From the NCBI RefSeq assembly GCF_900187065.1, contig NZ_LT906483.1:930001-994000 (forward strand): a stretch of 64,000 nucleotides of DNA. Reading direction: 5' to 3'. The translations under genes and the position numbers were made by a program. Each line of letters opens with the position of its first letter. Position 1 is the first letter of the stretch. Under the pieces are notes generated by a model. That model saw only the letters and a program-made list of their open reading frames with translations. It searched no databases and had not been told where the DNA came from. The stretch comes from Mycolicibacterium thermoresistibile (lineage in GTDB: Bacteria; Actinomycetota; Actinomycetes; Mycobacteriales; Mycobacteriaceae). This document shows, piece after piece, positions 55,457 through 64,000 of the stretch.

Positions 55457-55789
55457 ATGGCAGCCGGCGCCCCGAACCCGGTCGGCACCCGTGAGACGGG
55501 GACCGACCGGGTGGAGTTCGATCCCGACGCGAGTTGGCGGCTACACCCACAGGTGGCCGTGCGGCCCGAGCCGTTCGGGGCCCTGCTGTACCACTTCGGC
55601 ACCCGCAAACTGTCATTTCTGAAGAACCGCACCATCGTGGGCGTCGTGCAGTCGCTGGGTGAGCATCCCAGCGCGCGGGCGGCCTGCCGGGCCGCCGGGA
55701 TCGACGACGCCGACCAGAAGCCGTATCTGCATGCGCTGGGTGTGCTCGCCGCGTCCCGCATGCTCGTGCCGAAAGAGGACCGTCCATGA
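55457..55789 (+). CDS. mftB: Mycofactocin precursor chaperone MftB
   Basis: A RiPP recognition element that binds the MftA leader and presents it to MftC. It has 110 residues with the family pattern WRLHPQVAVRPEPFGALLYHFGTRK (here named by its parts WRLHPQVAVRPE and FGALLYHFGTRKL) and a C-terminal helix. Its end overlaps mftC by four bases (ATGA), so the two are co-translated, consistent with one working complex. Confidence 0.96.
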   Translation: MAAGAPNPVGTRETGTDRVEFDPDASWRLHPQVAVRPEPFGALLYHFGTRKLSFLKNRTIVGVVQSLGEHPSARAACRAAGIDDADQKPYLHALGVLAASRMLVPKEDRP

Positions 55790-56979
55790 CGAGCGCAGCA
55801 CCGGTACAGCCGCAGGCATCCGCACCCGTGCCGCGGTTGATCGAGCAGTTCGAGCAGGGCCTCGACGCGCCGATCTGCCTGACCTGGGAGCTCACCTACG
55901 CCTGCAATCTGGCCTGTGTGCACTGCCTGTCGTCGTCGGGTAAGCGCGACCCGCGCGAGCTGTCCACCCAGCAGTGCAAGGACATCATCGACGAACTGCA
56001 GCGCATGCAGGTGTTCTACGTGAACATCGGCGGCGGTGAACCGACTGTGCGCTCGGACTTCTGGGAACTGGTCGACTACGCCACCGCGCACAACGTCGGA
56101 GTGAAGTTCTCCACCAACGGTGTTCGTATCACGCCTGAGGTCGCGCGCCGGCTGGCCGCCAGCGACTATGTGGACGTCCAGATCTCGCTGGACGGTGCCA
56201 CCGCCGAGATCAACGATGCGGTGCGCGGGGCCGGCTCGTTCGACATGGCGGTGCGGGCGTTGCAGAACCTCGCCGACGCCGGATTCGCCGACGCGAAGAT
56301 CTCGGTCGTCGTCACCCGCCACAACGTCGATCAGCTCGACGACTTCAAGGCGCTGGCCGACCGTTACGGCGCCACCCTGCGGATCACCCGGCTGCGCCCG
56401 TCCGGCCGGGGCGCCGATGTGTGGGATGAGTTGCATCCCACCGCCGAACAGCAGGTGCAGCTCTACAACTGGCTGGTCGCGCACGGGGAGAAGGTGCTCA
56501 CCGGCGACTCGTTCTTCCACCTGTCGGGGCTGGGCGAGCCCGGTGCGCTGGCCGGTCTCAACCTGTGCGGCGCCGGCCGGGTGGTGTGCCTGATCGATCC
56601 GGTGGGCGACGTGTACGCCTGCCCGTTCGCCATCCACGACCGGTTCCTGGCCGGAAACGTGTTGACCGACGGCGGTTTCGACAACGTCTGGAAGAACTCG
56701 CAGTTGTTCCGCGAACTGCGCGAGCCGCAGTCCGCCGGCGCCTGCTCGGGCTGCAGCCATTTCGACAGCTGCCGCGGCGGCTGCATGGCGGCGAAGTTCT
56801 TCACCGGCCTGCCGCTGGACGGTCCGGACCCCGAGTGCGTCGAGGGCCACGGTGCGCCGGCGCTGGCCCGAGAGCGCACCAAGCCCAAGCCGCGGGTCGA
56901 CCATTCCCGGGGTGGCCCAGTGGCTTTGAAGCTGCTGACCAAGCCTCCTGCCCGACTCTGCAACGAAAGCCCGGTGTGA
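55786..56979 (+). CDS. mftC: Mycofactocin radical SAM maturase MftC
   Basis: A radical SAM enzyme that carries out oxidative decarboxylation and C-C bond formation on MftA. It has 397 residues. The SAM-cluster cysteines Cys40, Cys44 and Cys47 are in CNLACVHC, the SAM-binding GGGEP segment follows, and the C-terminal SPASM domain holds auxiliary-cluster cysteines (LCGAGRVVC, YACPF, GACSGC, DSCRGGC). It overlaps mftB by four bases and is followed by mftD after two bases. Confidence 0.97.
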   Translation: MTSAAPVQPQASAPVPRLIEQFEQGLDAPICLTWELTYACNLACVHCLSSSGKRDPRELSTQQCKDIIDELQRMQVFYVNIGGGEPTVRSDFWELVDYATAHNVGVKFSTNGVRITPEVARRLAASDYVDVQISLDGATAEINDAVRGAGSFDMAVRALQNLADAGFADAKISVVVTRHNVDQLDDFKALADRYGATLRITRLRPSGRGADVWDELHPTAEQQVQLYNWLVAHGEKVLTGDSFFHLSGLGEPGALAGLNLCGAGRVVCLIDPVGDVYACPFAIHDRFLAGNVLTDGGFDNVWKNSQLFRELREPQSAGACSGCSHFDSCRGGCMAAKFFTGLPLDGPDPECVEGHGAPALARERTKPKPRVDHSRGGPVALKLLTKPPARLCNESPV

Positions 56980-56981
56980 CC

Positions 56982-58172
56982 ATGGCACGCGACAAATGGT
57001 TTGAGACGGTCTCGATCGCCCAGGAACGCGCCAAGAAGCGACTGCCCAAGTCGGTGTACGGCGCCCTGATCGCCGGCAGCGAGAAGGGTTTGACCGTCTC
57101 CGACAACGTCGAGGCGTTCGGCGAGCTCGGATTCGCCCCGCACGTGGTGGGCGGACCGGCCAAGCGGGACATGGCCACCACCGTGATGGGCCAGGAGATC
57201 TCGCTGCCGGTGGTGATCTCACCGACCGGTGTGCAGGCGGTCCACCCCGACGGTGAGGTCGCCGTGGCCCGGGCCGCCGCCGCCCGCGGCACCGCGATGG
57301 GACTGTCCTCCTTCGCCAGCAAACCGATCGAGGAGGTGATCGCGGCCAACCCGAAGCTGTTCTTCCAGGTGTACTGGCTGGGCGGCCGGGACGCGATCGC
57401 CGCCCGGGTGGAGCGGGCCCGGGAAGCCGGCGCGGCCGGGCTGATCGTGACCACCGACTGGAGCTTCTCGCACGGCCGCGACTGGGGCAGCCCGAAGATC
57501 CCGGAGAGCATGAATCTGCGGACCATTCTGCGGATGCTGCCGGAGGGCCTGTCCCGGCCCCGCTGGATGATGCAGTGGGCCAAGACGCTGCGGCCGCCGA
57601 ACCTGCGGGTGCCCAATCAGGCCGCCCGCGGAGAGGCCGGCCCGCCGTTCTTCCACGCCTACGGTGAGTGGATGGGCACGCCGCCGCCGACCTGGGACGA
57701 TATCGCCTGGTTGCGCGAGTTGTGGGGCGGGCCGTTCATGCTGAAGGGCGTGATCCGGGTCGACGACGCCAAACGCGCTGTGGACGCCGGTGTTTCGGCG
57801 ATCTCGGTGTCCAACCACGGCGGCAACAACCTGGACAGCACCCCGGCGGCGATCCGCGCGCTGCCGGCGATCGTCGACGCGGTGGGCGATCAGGTCGAGG
57901 TGTTGCTCGACGGCGGCATCCGGCGCGGCAGCGATGTGGTCAAGGCGGTGGCCCTGGGCGCCCGCGCGGTGATGATCGGGCGGGCCTACCTGTGGGGGCT
58001 GGCCGCCGAGGGACAGGCCGGTGTGGAGAACGTGCTCGACATCCTGCGCGGCGGCATCGACTCGGCGCTGCTGGGCCTCGGCCGGGCCTCGGTGCACGAT
58101 CTGACCCCCGACGACGTGGTGGTGCCGCCCGGCTTCACCCGCGCGCTGGGTGTCGACCCGACGCGGCCCTGA
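56982..58172 (+). CDS. mftD: Mycofactocin-system FMN dehydrogenase MftD
   Basis: A 396-residue FMN-dependent alpha-hydroxy-acid-oxidase-like enzyme that oxidatively deaminates the mycofactocin intermediate to the active quinone-like dione. Features: FMN-site segments SPTGVQAVHP and SSFAS, catalytic SNHGGNNLD (His), and phosphate site DGGIRRGSDVVKA. It follows mftC by two bases. It was formerly annotated lldD1. Confidence 0.96.
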   Translation: MARDKWFETVSIAQERAKKRLPKSVYGALIAGSEKGLTVSDNVEAFGELGFAPHVVGGPAKRDMATTVMGQEISLPVVISPTGVQAVHPDGEVAVARAAAARGTAMGLSSFASKPIEEVIAANPKLFFQVYWLGGRDAIAARVERAREAGAAGLIVTTDWSFSHGRDWGSPKIPESMNLRTILRMLPEGLSRPRWMMQWAKTLRPPNLRVPNQAARGEAGPPFFHAYGEWMGTPPPTWDDIAWLRELWGGPFMLKGVIRVDDAKRAVDAGVSAISVSNHGGNNLDSTPAAIRALPAIVDAVGDQVEVLLDGGIRRGSDVVKAVALGARAVMIGRAYLWGLAAEGQAGVENVLDILRGGIDSALLGLGRASVHDLTPDDVVVPPGFTRALGVDPTRP

Positions 58173-58318
58173 GGCCCGTCCACCCTGCTGGTACGGGTGG
58201 GCTAGTTGTGACACGGGGGGTCGCCTGGTGTGGATCGATGAGCAAATCCGTCGAATCAAGGGTGTCGGTTGGGCGAACAACCGACGCACGCCAGCTGAAT
58301 TCGGCCTACCATCGGCGG

Positions 58319-59041
58319 GTGGCCTTTCCCAGCGAGCTCGGGAACTCGACGTCGAGACAGCTGTCTGACACCTCGCCCACGTTGATCGTCCCGGTCGGAT
58401 CAACCGAGCAGCATGGGCCGCATCTGCCATTGGACACCGACACCCGGATCGCCGGCGCGGTCGCGCGGGCCGTGATCGAGCGGCTGACCGCCGCCGACGG
58501 CGACACCCGGTGGCTGCTGGCGCCGCCCATCTGCTACGGCGCCAGCGGGGAGCACGAGGGCTTCCCGGGCACGGTGTCGGTCGGCACCCCGGCGCTGCGG
58601 CTGTGGCTGGTGGAGTACGGCCGCTCGGCCGCCAACTGGGCGTCGCGGCTGGTGTTCCTCAACGGACACGGCGGCAACGTGGAGGCGCTGGCCGCGGCCA
58701 CCGCACTGCTGCGCTACGAGAACCGGGACGCCGCGTGGCTGTCCTGTCTGGCCGCCGGCGGGGACGCACATGCCGGCCACACCGAAACCTCAGTGCTGCT
58801 TCACCTCTCACCGGAGGTGGTGAGCACCGAACACGTGCTGCCCGGCAACAGCGCGCCGTTGGCCGAGTTGATGCCGCAGCTGCGTGCCGGGGGTGTGGCC
58901 GCGGTCAGCGAGGTGGGCATCCTGGGCGATCCCACCACCGCCACCGCCGCGGCCGGCGCGCGGATCTTCGCGGACATGGTCGACGACTGCGTCGAGCGGA
59001 TCACCCGGTGGACGGCGAACCGGGACGGGATGCTGACATGA
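58319..59041 (+). CDS. mftE: Mycofactocin peptidase MftE
   Basis: A creatininase-fold metallopeptidase that cuts the last two residues from modified MftA. Metal ligands are seen in [33 protein letters not shown] and [10 protein letters not shown]. The start is uncertain. GTG 58319 has a TACCAT box (58307-58312) six bases upstream, so it may be a leaderless start (240 residues). Upstream codons still read NSAYHRR, the conserved family N-terminus, but the expected ATG is CTG at 58293. ATG 58238 would lengthen the protein by 27 residues. The end overlaps mftF by four bases (ATGA). Confidence 0.9.
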   Translation: MAFPSELGNSTSRQLSDTSPTLIVPVGSTEQHGPHLPLDTDTRIAGAVARAVIERLTAADGDTRWLLAPPICYGASGEHEGFPGTVSVGTPALRLWLVEYGRSAANWASRLVFLNGHGGNVEALAAATALLRYENRDAAWLSCLAAGGDAHAGHTETSVLLHLSPEVVSTEHVLPGNSAPLAELMPQLRAGGVAAVSEVGILGDPTTATAAAGARIFADMVDDCVERITRWTANRDGMLT

Positions 59042-60450
59042 CCGGACAGCGACTTCCCGACGGGTTCGCCGTGCAGGTCGACCGGCGGGTCAAGGTGCTG
59101 GGGGAGGGCGCGGCGCTGCTCGGCGGTTCACCCACCCGGTTGCTGAAGTTGGCCCCGGCCGCCCGCACCATGCTCGCCGGCGGGCGGCTGGAGGTGCGCG
59201 ACGCGGTCAGCGCGCAGCTGGCCCGCACCCTGCTGGACGCCACCGTCGCCCATCCCCGCCCGGCCAGCGGTCCGTCGCACCGCGATGTGACGGTGGTGAT
59301 CCCGGTGCGCGACAACGCATTCGGATTGCACCGGCTGATGCGCGCGCTGCGCGGGCTGCGGGTGATCATCGTCGACGACGGGTCCGCGGTGCCGGTCGAT
59401 GCCGCAGAGTTCACCGGCCTGCACTGCGATGTCCAGGTGTTGCGGCATCCGCACAGCAAGGGGCCGGCCGCGGCGCGCAACACCGGTCTGGCCGCCTGCA
59501 CCACCGACTTCGTGGCGTTCCTGGATTCCGATGTGGTGCCGCAGCGCGGGTGGCTGGAGGCGCTGCTCGGACACTTCTGCGATCCCGCCGTGGCGCTGGT
59601 GGCGCCGCGGATCGTGGGTCTGCGCAAAGACGACAATCTGATCGCCCGCTATGAGGCGGTACGCTCCTCGCTGGACCTGGGCGTCCGCGAGGCCCCGGTG
59701 GTGCCGTACGGCCCGGTGTCGTATGTGCCCAGCGCGGCGATCATCTGCCGGCGTAAGGTGCTCGACGAGATCGGCGGCTTCGACGAGGCGTTGCGGTCCG
59801 GTGAGGACGTCGACCTGTGCTGGCGGCTGGTGGAGGCCGGGACCCGGCTGCGTTACGAGCCGATCGCGCTGGTCGCCCACGATCACCGCACCGACATCGG
59901 TGAGTGGCTGGGCCGCAAGGCGTTCTACGGTTCCTCTGCGGCGCCGTTGACGGCGCGCCACCCGGACAAGACCGCCCCGTTGCTGATGTCGGGCTGGACG
60001 CTGGTGCTGGGTGTGCTAGTGGCGATGGGGTCCTGGGTCGGCTACCTGGCCGCCCTGGTGCTCGCGGTGATCACCGGCCGGCGGGTGGCCAAGTCACTGA
60101 GCACCGTGGGCAGCGAACCGGTCGAGGTGGTGGCGCTGGCCGCCCAGGGCCTGGGATCGGCGGCACGCCAGCTGGCCGGGGCGATCTGCCGGCACTACTG
60201 GCCGATCGCGCTGATCGCCGCGCTGCTGTCCCCGCGGTTCCGGCAGGTGGTCGTGGTGGCGGCCGTCGTCGACGGGGTGGTGGACTGGCTGAGCAGGCGC
60301 GAACACGCCGGGGAGGACACCAAACCGGTCGGTCTGTTCGCCTACCTGGTGCTCAAACGGCTCGACGACCTGGCCTACGGGTGCGGATTGTGGGCCGGGG
60401 TGCTGCGGGAACGCGATCTCGGTGCGCTCAAACCACAGATCCGGATCTGA
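59038..60450 (+). CDS. mftF: Mycofactocin glycosyltransferase MftF
   Basis: A family-2 glycosyltransferase that adds glucose chains to mycofactocin. It has 470 residues: N-terminal PqqD-like stretch, GT2 domain ([26 protein letters not shown], and acceptor motif [11 protein letters not shown]), and C-terminal membrane helices near residues 320-350 and 380-410. ATG 59038 overlaps the mftE stop. mftG starts three bases after its own stop. Confidence 0.95.
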   Translation: MTGQRLPDGFAVQVDRRVKVLGEGAALLGGSPTRLLKLAPAARTMLAGGRLEVRDAVSAQLARTLLDATVAHPRPASGPSHRDVTVVIPVRDNAFGLHRLMRALRGLRVIIVDDGSAVPVDAAEFTGLHCDVQVLRHPHSKGPAAARNTGLAACTTDFVAFLDSDVVPQRGWLEALLGHFCDPAVALVAPRIVGLRKDDNLIARYEAVRSSLDLGVREAPVVPYGPVSYVPSAAIICRRKVLDEIGGFDEALRSGEDVDLCWRLVEAGTRLRYEPIALVAHDHRTDIGEWLGRKAFYGSSAAPLTARHPDKTAPLLMSGWTLVLGVLVAMGSWVGYLAALVLAVITGRRVAKSLSTVGSEPVEVVALAAQGLGSAARQLAGAICRHYWPIALIAALLSPRFRQVVVVAAVVDGVVDWLSRREHAGEDTKPVGLFAYLVLKRLDDLAYGCGLWAGVLRERDLGALKPQIRI

Positions 60451-60453
60451 TCG

Positions 60454-61917
60454 GTGACCGGTCGACCTGGTGCTGAACGCTGCCACAGCGACGTTCTGAT
60501 CGTCGGTGCGGGCAGCGCCGGATCCGTGTTGGCCGAACGGCTTTCTGCCGACTCCGGCTGCCGGGTGACGGTCGTGGAGGCCGGTCCGGGACCCTCCGAT
60601 CCGCGGGTGGCGCACCAGATCACCGACGGCCTGCGCCTGCCGATCGGCGATGCCAGCTCGGTGGTGCGCCGGTATCCGACGACGCTGACCGACCACCCCC
60701 GGCGGCCGGCGCAGCTCATGCGCGGTGCGGTGGTCGGCGGGTCCGGCGCGGTCAACGGAGGCTACTTCTGCCGGGGCCTGCCGGCCGACTTCGACCGCTG
60801 GGGCCTGGGCGACTGGACGTGGGACCGGGTGCTGCCGCACTTCCGGGCCATCGAGACCGATCTGGACTTCGACGGGCCGCTGCACGGCGCCGACGGCCCG
60901 ATCCCGGTGCGGCGGAGCACCGAATTCGACGGCTGCACAGCGAAATTCATCGAGGCGGTAGAAGATGCGGGTTATCCGTGGATTCCCGATCTCAACGGGG
61001 CGACGCCCGATCAGCCGTTGCCACCGGGTGTCGGACAGGTGCCGCTGAACATCAACGGCGGCACCCGGGTCGGGCCCGGCGCCGCCTACCTGCAACCGGC
61101 GCTCGCCCGCCCCAATCTCACCGTGCTGACCGAGACCCGGGTTCGGCGGGTGCGGATCGCCGACGGCCGGGCCGACGGGGTGGAGTGTCTGGGTCCGGAC
61201 GGTGCGACGGTCCTGACGGCCGACCGGATCGTGTTGTCGGCCGGGGCGATCGGATCCGCCCATCTGCTCATGTTGTCCGGAATCGGTCCGCAGCGGCTGC
61301 TCGGCGCCCTCGGCATCCCGGTGGTGGCCGATCTGCCGGTCGGCGTCGCGACGGTCGACCACCCGGAATGGGTGCTGCCGGTGACCTGGACCGAGACCGC
61401 TGGCCGGCCGCCGTTGGAGGTGGTGCTGACCACCGCCGAGGGTCTCGAGATCCGGCCCTACACAGCGGGATTCGGCGCCATGATCCGGGGCCGGCGGGAT
61501 GATCCCGCCGATCACCCGCACCTCGGGGTGGCGCTGATGCGGCCGCGGTCCCGCGGCACGGTGCGGCTGGCCTCGGCGGATCCGGATGTGCCCCCGGCCA
61601 TCGAACACCACTATGACAGCGAGCCGGCCGACGTGGCCGCGCTGCGTGCTGGCGCCGAACTGGCCCGGGAGCTGGCCGGCCCGGCGGGTCACGGTGCGAC
61701 GGTGTCCTGGTCGACATCGCAGCATCTGTGCCGCACCGCCCCGATGGGCCCCGACGGCCAGGCCGGCGAACATGCCGTGGTGGATCCGCGATGCCGGGTG
61801 CACGGCGTGGAAAACCTATGGGTCGTCGACGGTTCCGTGCTCCCAGCCATCCCCGGTCGCGGCCCGCACGCCACCATCGTCATGCTCGGCCACCGCGCCG
61901 CCGGCTTCCTCACCTGA
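60454..61917 (+). CDS. mftG: Mycofactocin-associated GMC oxidoreductase MftG
   Basis: A 487-residue GMC-family flavoprotein that re-oxidises mycofactocinol and passes electrons to the respiratory chain. It has FAD motif VLIVGAGSAGSVLAERL, the GMC signature GGSGAVNGGYF, LSAGAIGSAHLLMLSGIGP and the C-terminal catalytic-site region NLWVVDGSVLP. GTG 60454 follows the mftF stop by three bases. Its final 102 bases overlap the 3' end of the MFS gene on the minus strand. Confidence 0.94.
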   Translation: MTGRPGAERCHSDVLIVGAGSAGSVLAERLSADSGCRVTVVEAGPGPSDPRVAHQITDGLRLPIGDASSVVRRYPTTLTDHPRRPAQLMRGAVVGGSGAVNGGYFCRGLPADFDRWGLGDWTWDRVLPHFRAIETDLDFDGPLHGADGPIPVRRSTEFDGCTAKFIEAVEDAGYPWIPDLNGATPDQPLPPGVGQVPLNINGGTRVGPGAAYLQPALARPNLTVLTETRVRRVRIADGRADGVECLGPDGATVLTADRIVLSAGAIGSAHLLMLSGIGPQRLLGALGIPVVADLPVGVATVDHPEWVLPVTWTETAGRPPLEVVLTTAEGLEIRPYTAGFGAMIRGRRDDPADHPHLGVALMRPRSRGTVRLASADPDVPPAIEHHYDSEPADVAALRAGAELARELAGPAGHGATVSWSTSQHLCRTAPMGPDGQAGEHAVVDPRCRVHGVENLWVVDGSVLPAIPGRGPHATIVMLGHRAAGFLT

Positions 61918-63492
61918 CCACCGGGACGTCCACCGTTCGACGAACCCGTACTGACGCCCGTCCCGGCCCGGCGCCCACACCGCGACGAACGCCGCCGCCA
62001 GCGCGCAGAGCGCCCCGAGCACGATCAACGAGACATGCATCGCCTCCAGGAAGGCCGACTGGGCGAACTCGGCGAGCCGGGCGCCCTGGGGGCCCAGCTG
62101 CCGCGCGGCTTCCAGGGCCTCGGCCAGCGAGTTCGACGCCGCCTGCCGGACCGGTTCGGGTAGCGCGCCCAGATGGGGCCGCAGCCGGTCGCCGTATTCC
62201 GCGGCCAGCACCGAGCCCGCCACCGCGATGCCCAGCGCGGCGCCGATCTCCCGGGTGGTGTCGTTGACGGCCGAAGCGACCCCGTGCTTCTCGTCGGGGA
62301 CCGCGCCCATGATCGCCGACGTCGACGGCGCGGTGCACAGGCCGATACCGGTCGACATGATGAGCAGCGGTACCGCGAGATCCAGGTACGGCGAGGCGAT
62401 CTCGAGGGTGCGGGCGTAGAACAACCCGGCGGCGATCAGCAGCAGGCCGGTGGAGATCACCGCCCGCAGCCCCAACCGGGGCAGGTACCACTGCGTGGTG
62501 ACGCTGAGCAGCAGCAGCGGGATCGTGAGCGGGGTCAGCGCGAACGCCGTCTGCAGGGCGCTGTATCCCAGCATCAGCTGCATGTACTGCATCGAGACGA
62601 AGAAGAATCCGAAGTTGGCCAGGAAGAAGAACGTGACCCCGACCGCACCGGTGGTGAAGTCCGGCTTGGCGAACAGCCGGATGTCCAGCAGCGGGTGTGC
62701 GCTGCGCAGCTCGACCACCGCGAAGGCGAGCGCCAGCGCGACCCCGGCGGCCATCGAGCCGTACACCACGGGGTGGGTCCACCCGTGGACCGGCGCCTCG
62801 AGCACCCCGTAGACGAACACCGCGACCGCTCCACCGATCAGCACCGCCCCCGGCCAGTCCAGCGGGGTGGCACGGTGATCGCGGGACGACGCCACCGTGC
62901 AGGCCAGGACGAACAACCCGGCACCCGAGACGGTGAACGCCCAGAAGATCGACGGCCAGGACCAGAAGTGCAGCAGCACACCGGTTCCCAGGAATCCGAC
63001 CACTGCGCCCGAACCGGCGACGGCGGCCCAGATGCCGACGGCCTTGTTCCGTTGGGCCCGCGGGTACGCCGCGGTCAGCAGCGACAGCGTGGCCGGCATC
63101 ACGAATGCCGCCCCGACGCCGGCCACCATGCGGGACAGGATCAACGTCAGCGGACCGTCGAGCACCAGCGGTGCGGCCGAGGCGACGGTGAACAGGCCCA
63201 GCCCGACGAGCATCGCGCCGCGCCGGCCGTACCGGTCGCCGATCGCGCCGGCGGGCAGCAGCAGACACGCCAGCACCAGCGTGTAGCCGTCGACCACCCA
63301 GGTGAGCTGCGACTGGGTGGCCGCGGTCTCCACCGCGATGTCGGGCAGCGCGGCGTTGAGGGCCACCATCGAGCTGATCACCAGCGCGACCCCCATGCAC
63401 GCCACGGTGAGCAGCCACACGCGGGCCCGAGTGGACAGAGCGGCGACGCTCGCGCCGATATCCTGACCGGGCTGGCTGAGGGCGTCGACCAT
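61816..63492 (-). CDS. MFS multidrug transporter (DHA2, EmrB/QacA type)
   Basis: A 558-residue exporter with about 14 membrane helices, motif A GDRYGRRGAM, and motif C-like GVGAAFVMPATLSLL. DHA2 transporters expel lipophilic drugs by proton antiport. ATG 63492 has GAAGGAGAG six bases upstream. The last ~40 residues (after VWAPGRDGRQYGF) are hydrophilic and lie antisense to the mftG 3' end, so this tail may be of recent origin. It is divergent from a TetR gene across a palindrome-rich gap. Confidence 0.9.
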   Translation of the reverse strand: MVDALSQPGQDIGASVAALSTRARVWLLTVACMGVALVISSMVALNAALPDIAVETAATQSQLTWVVDGYTLVLACLLLPAGAIGDRYGRRGAMLVGLGLFTVASAAPLVLDGPLTLILSRMVAGVGAAFVMPATLSLLTAAYPRAQRNKAVGIWAAVAGSGAVVGFLGTGVLLHFWSWPSIFWAFTVSGAGLFVLACTVASSRDHRATPLDWPGAVLIGGAVAVFVYGVLEAPVHGWTHPVVYGSMAAGVALALAFAVVELRSAHPLLDIRLFAKPDFTTGAVGVTFFFLANFGFFFVSMQYMQLMLGYSALQTAFALTPLTIPLLLLSVTTQWYLPRLGLRAVISTGLLLIAAGLFYARTLEIASPYLDLAVPLLIMSTGIGLCTAPSTSAIMGAVPDEKHGVASAVNDTTREIGAALGIAVAGSVLAAEYGDRLRPHLGALPEPVRQAASNSLAEALEAARQLGPQGARLAEFAQSAFLEAMHVSLIVLGALCALAAAFVAVWAPGRDGRQYGFVERWTSRWSGEEAGGAVAEHDDGGVRAATGDGWEHGTVDDP

Positions 63493-63521
63493 CGGTCGCT
63501 CTCCTTCGGCAGGGAGATTTG

Positions 63522-63555
63522 AGACTAACAGTCTTGTACCAAGACCGATAGTCTT
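63522..63555. promoter_or_regulatory. TetR operator array between transporter and regulator
   Basis: Four alternating half-sites of AAGAC/GTCTT type: agact-aac-agtct (63522-63534), gtcttg-tac-caagac (63531-63545) and aagac-cgata-gtctt (63541-63555). They overlap into a 34-bp palindromic array in the 92-bp divergent gap. This is the pattern expected for a TetR repressor controlling both its own gene and the exporter. Confidence 0.75.
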
Positions 63556-63584
63556 CTTTATCCGAAGGAGGTGGGTTACAGCAA

Positions 63585-64000
63585 ATGGCGGCCGCAACCA
63601 GCGACCCTCGACCGGCCCGCTCGCGGGCCCGGCTGCTCGAGGCCGCGACGACGCTGTTGCGCACGGGCGGGCCGAGTGCGGTGACGATCGACGCGGTCAC
63701 CAAGAGCGCCAATGTCGCCCGCGCCACGCTGTACCGGCACTTCGCCGGCGCCAACGATCTGCTCGCCGCCGCGTTCACCAGCCTGCTGGAGCCCGCGCCG
63801 ATGCCGCCCGCCGAGGGCAGTCTGCGCGACCGACTGCTGGCGGTGGTGCTGGGATGGGCGGAGACCATCGCCGAGGCGCCGACGATGCTCACCGCCATGA
63901 CCTGGATGGCGTCCGGGCCCGACGTCGGCCCCTATCCCGATGCGCGGGAGACCGATTCCGACGCGGTCGGCACCCTGCGCTCGCGGATCGTGCAGCTCTA
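63585..64000 (+). CDS. TetR-family regulator, 5' part
   Basis: The first 138 codons of a TetR protein running off the window. Helix-turn-helix region: AARLLEAATTLLRTGGPSAVTIDAV-type helices (cited as RLLEAATTLL and VTIDAVTKSANVARATLYRH in order), followed by the start of the ligand domain. ATG 63585 is chosen; AAGGAGG at 63565-63571 is 13 bases upstream, a rather long spacing. Divergence from the MFS gene suggests it represses the transporter. The C-terminus is not in the window. Confidence 0.85.
   Translation, partial: MAAATSDPRPARSRARLLEAATTLLRTGGPSAVTIDAVTKSANVARATLYRHFAGANDLLAAAFTSLLEPAPMPPAEGSLRDRLLAVVLGWAETIAEAPTMLTAMTWMASGPDVGPYPDARETDSDAVGTLRSRIVQL

Overview
The window is high-GC DNA whose gene order and protein sequences are those of a mycobacterium, probably a rapid-growing Mycolicibacterium-type species. 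The order follows, from memory, the M. tuberculosis segment hadC to mftG (about Rv0637 to Rv0697), with local losses and insertions. Supporting marks are mycolic-acid methyltransferases, a PE-PPE-domain hydrolase, the Mce ATPase Mkl/MceG, a complete mycofactocin cluster, and an RpoB whose best start is TTG, as in M. smegmatis. I see no insertion sequence, prophage or CRISPR array.

Layout. 1-3.4 kb: end of hadC, tRNA-Trp, secE, nusG, rplK, rplA, closed by a strong terminator. 3.6-8.4 kb: a secreted PE-PPE hydrolase facing three mycolate methyltransferases, one of which lacks two active-site ligands. 8.5-20.6 kb: accessory and metabolic genes (LipG-like hydrolase, ABC1 kinase, MpaB-type oxygenase, TetR, two DinB proteins, P-type ATPase, WYL regulator, nucleotidyltransferase, endonuclease/exonuclease/phosphatase protein, ROK kinase, DUF1772). 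20.6-23.2 kb: L10 leader, rplJ, rplL, mkl. 23.9-31.4 kb: rpoB and rpoC. 31.6-42.9 kb: fdhD with a formate-dehydrogenase-like protein, endonuclease IV, a PAP2 membrane protein, a FadE8-type / PaaX-type / EchA gene run, four secreted DUF3060 or DUF3558 proteins, and a TetR. 42.9-47.6 kb: the str operon rpsL, rpsG, fusA, tuf. 47.6-48.7 kb: a long imperfect tandem repeat of 263-277 bp with no protein-coding logic. 48.7-52.7 kb: cutinase, SHOCT protein, mycofactocin-type SDR, FAD reductase. 52.7-55.3 kb (minus strand): mftR, an ECF sigma factor, and a protein with three VOC domains. 55.3-61.9 kb: mftA, B, C, D, E, F, G. 61.8-64 kb: an MFS exporter divergent from a TetR across a four-half-site operator.

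How it works together. Housekeeping operons for transcription and translation alternate with cell-envelope and redox functions. The mycofactocin block contains the precursor peptide (MftA), its chaperone (MftB), radical SAM enzyme (MftC), peptidase (MftE), MftD, glycosyltransferase (MftF) and the electron-handling MftG. A candidate client dehydrogenase (the SDR) and a flavin reductase sit just upstream. MftR probably regulates the block, and here it is followed on the same strand by a sigma factor/VOC pair.

Two whole-window patterns stand out. First, short tandem duplications recur at gene ends and in low-complexity tails (nusG, rplK, rplA, the PE-PPE gene, the VOC gene, and downstream of tuf). 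Second, many genes have a TAnnnT-like -10 box 6-7 nt before the start codon, which is the signature of leaderless mRNAs. Coordinates of starts are my choices from Shine-Dalgarno, -10 or homology evidence. No searches were run, and comparisons to known proteins are from memory.
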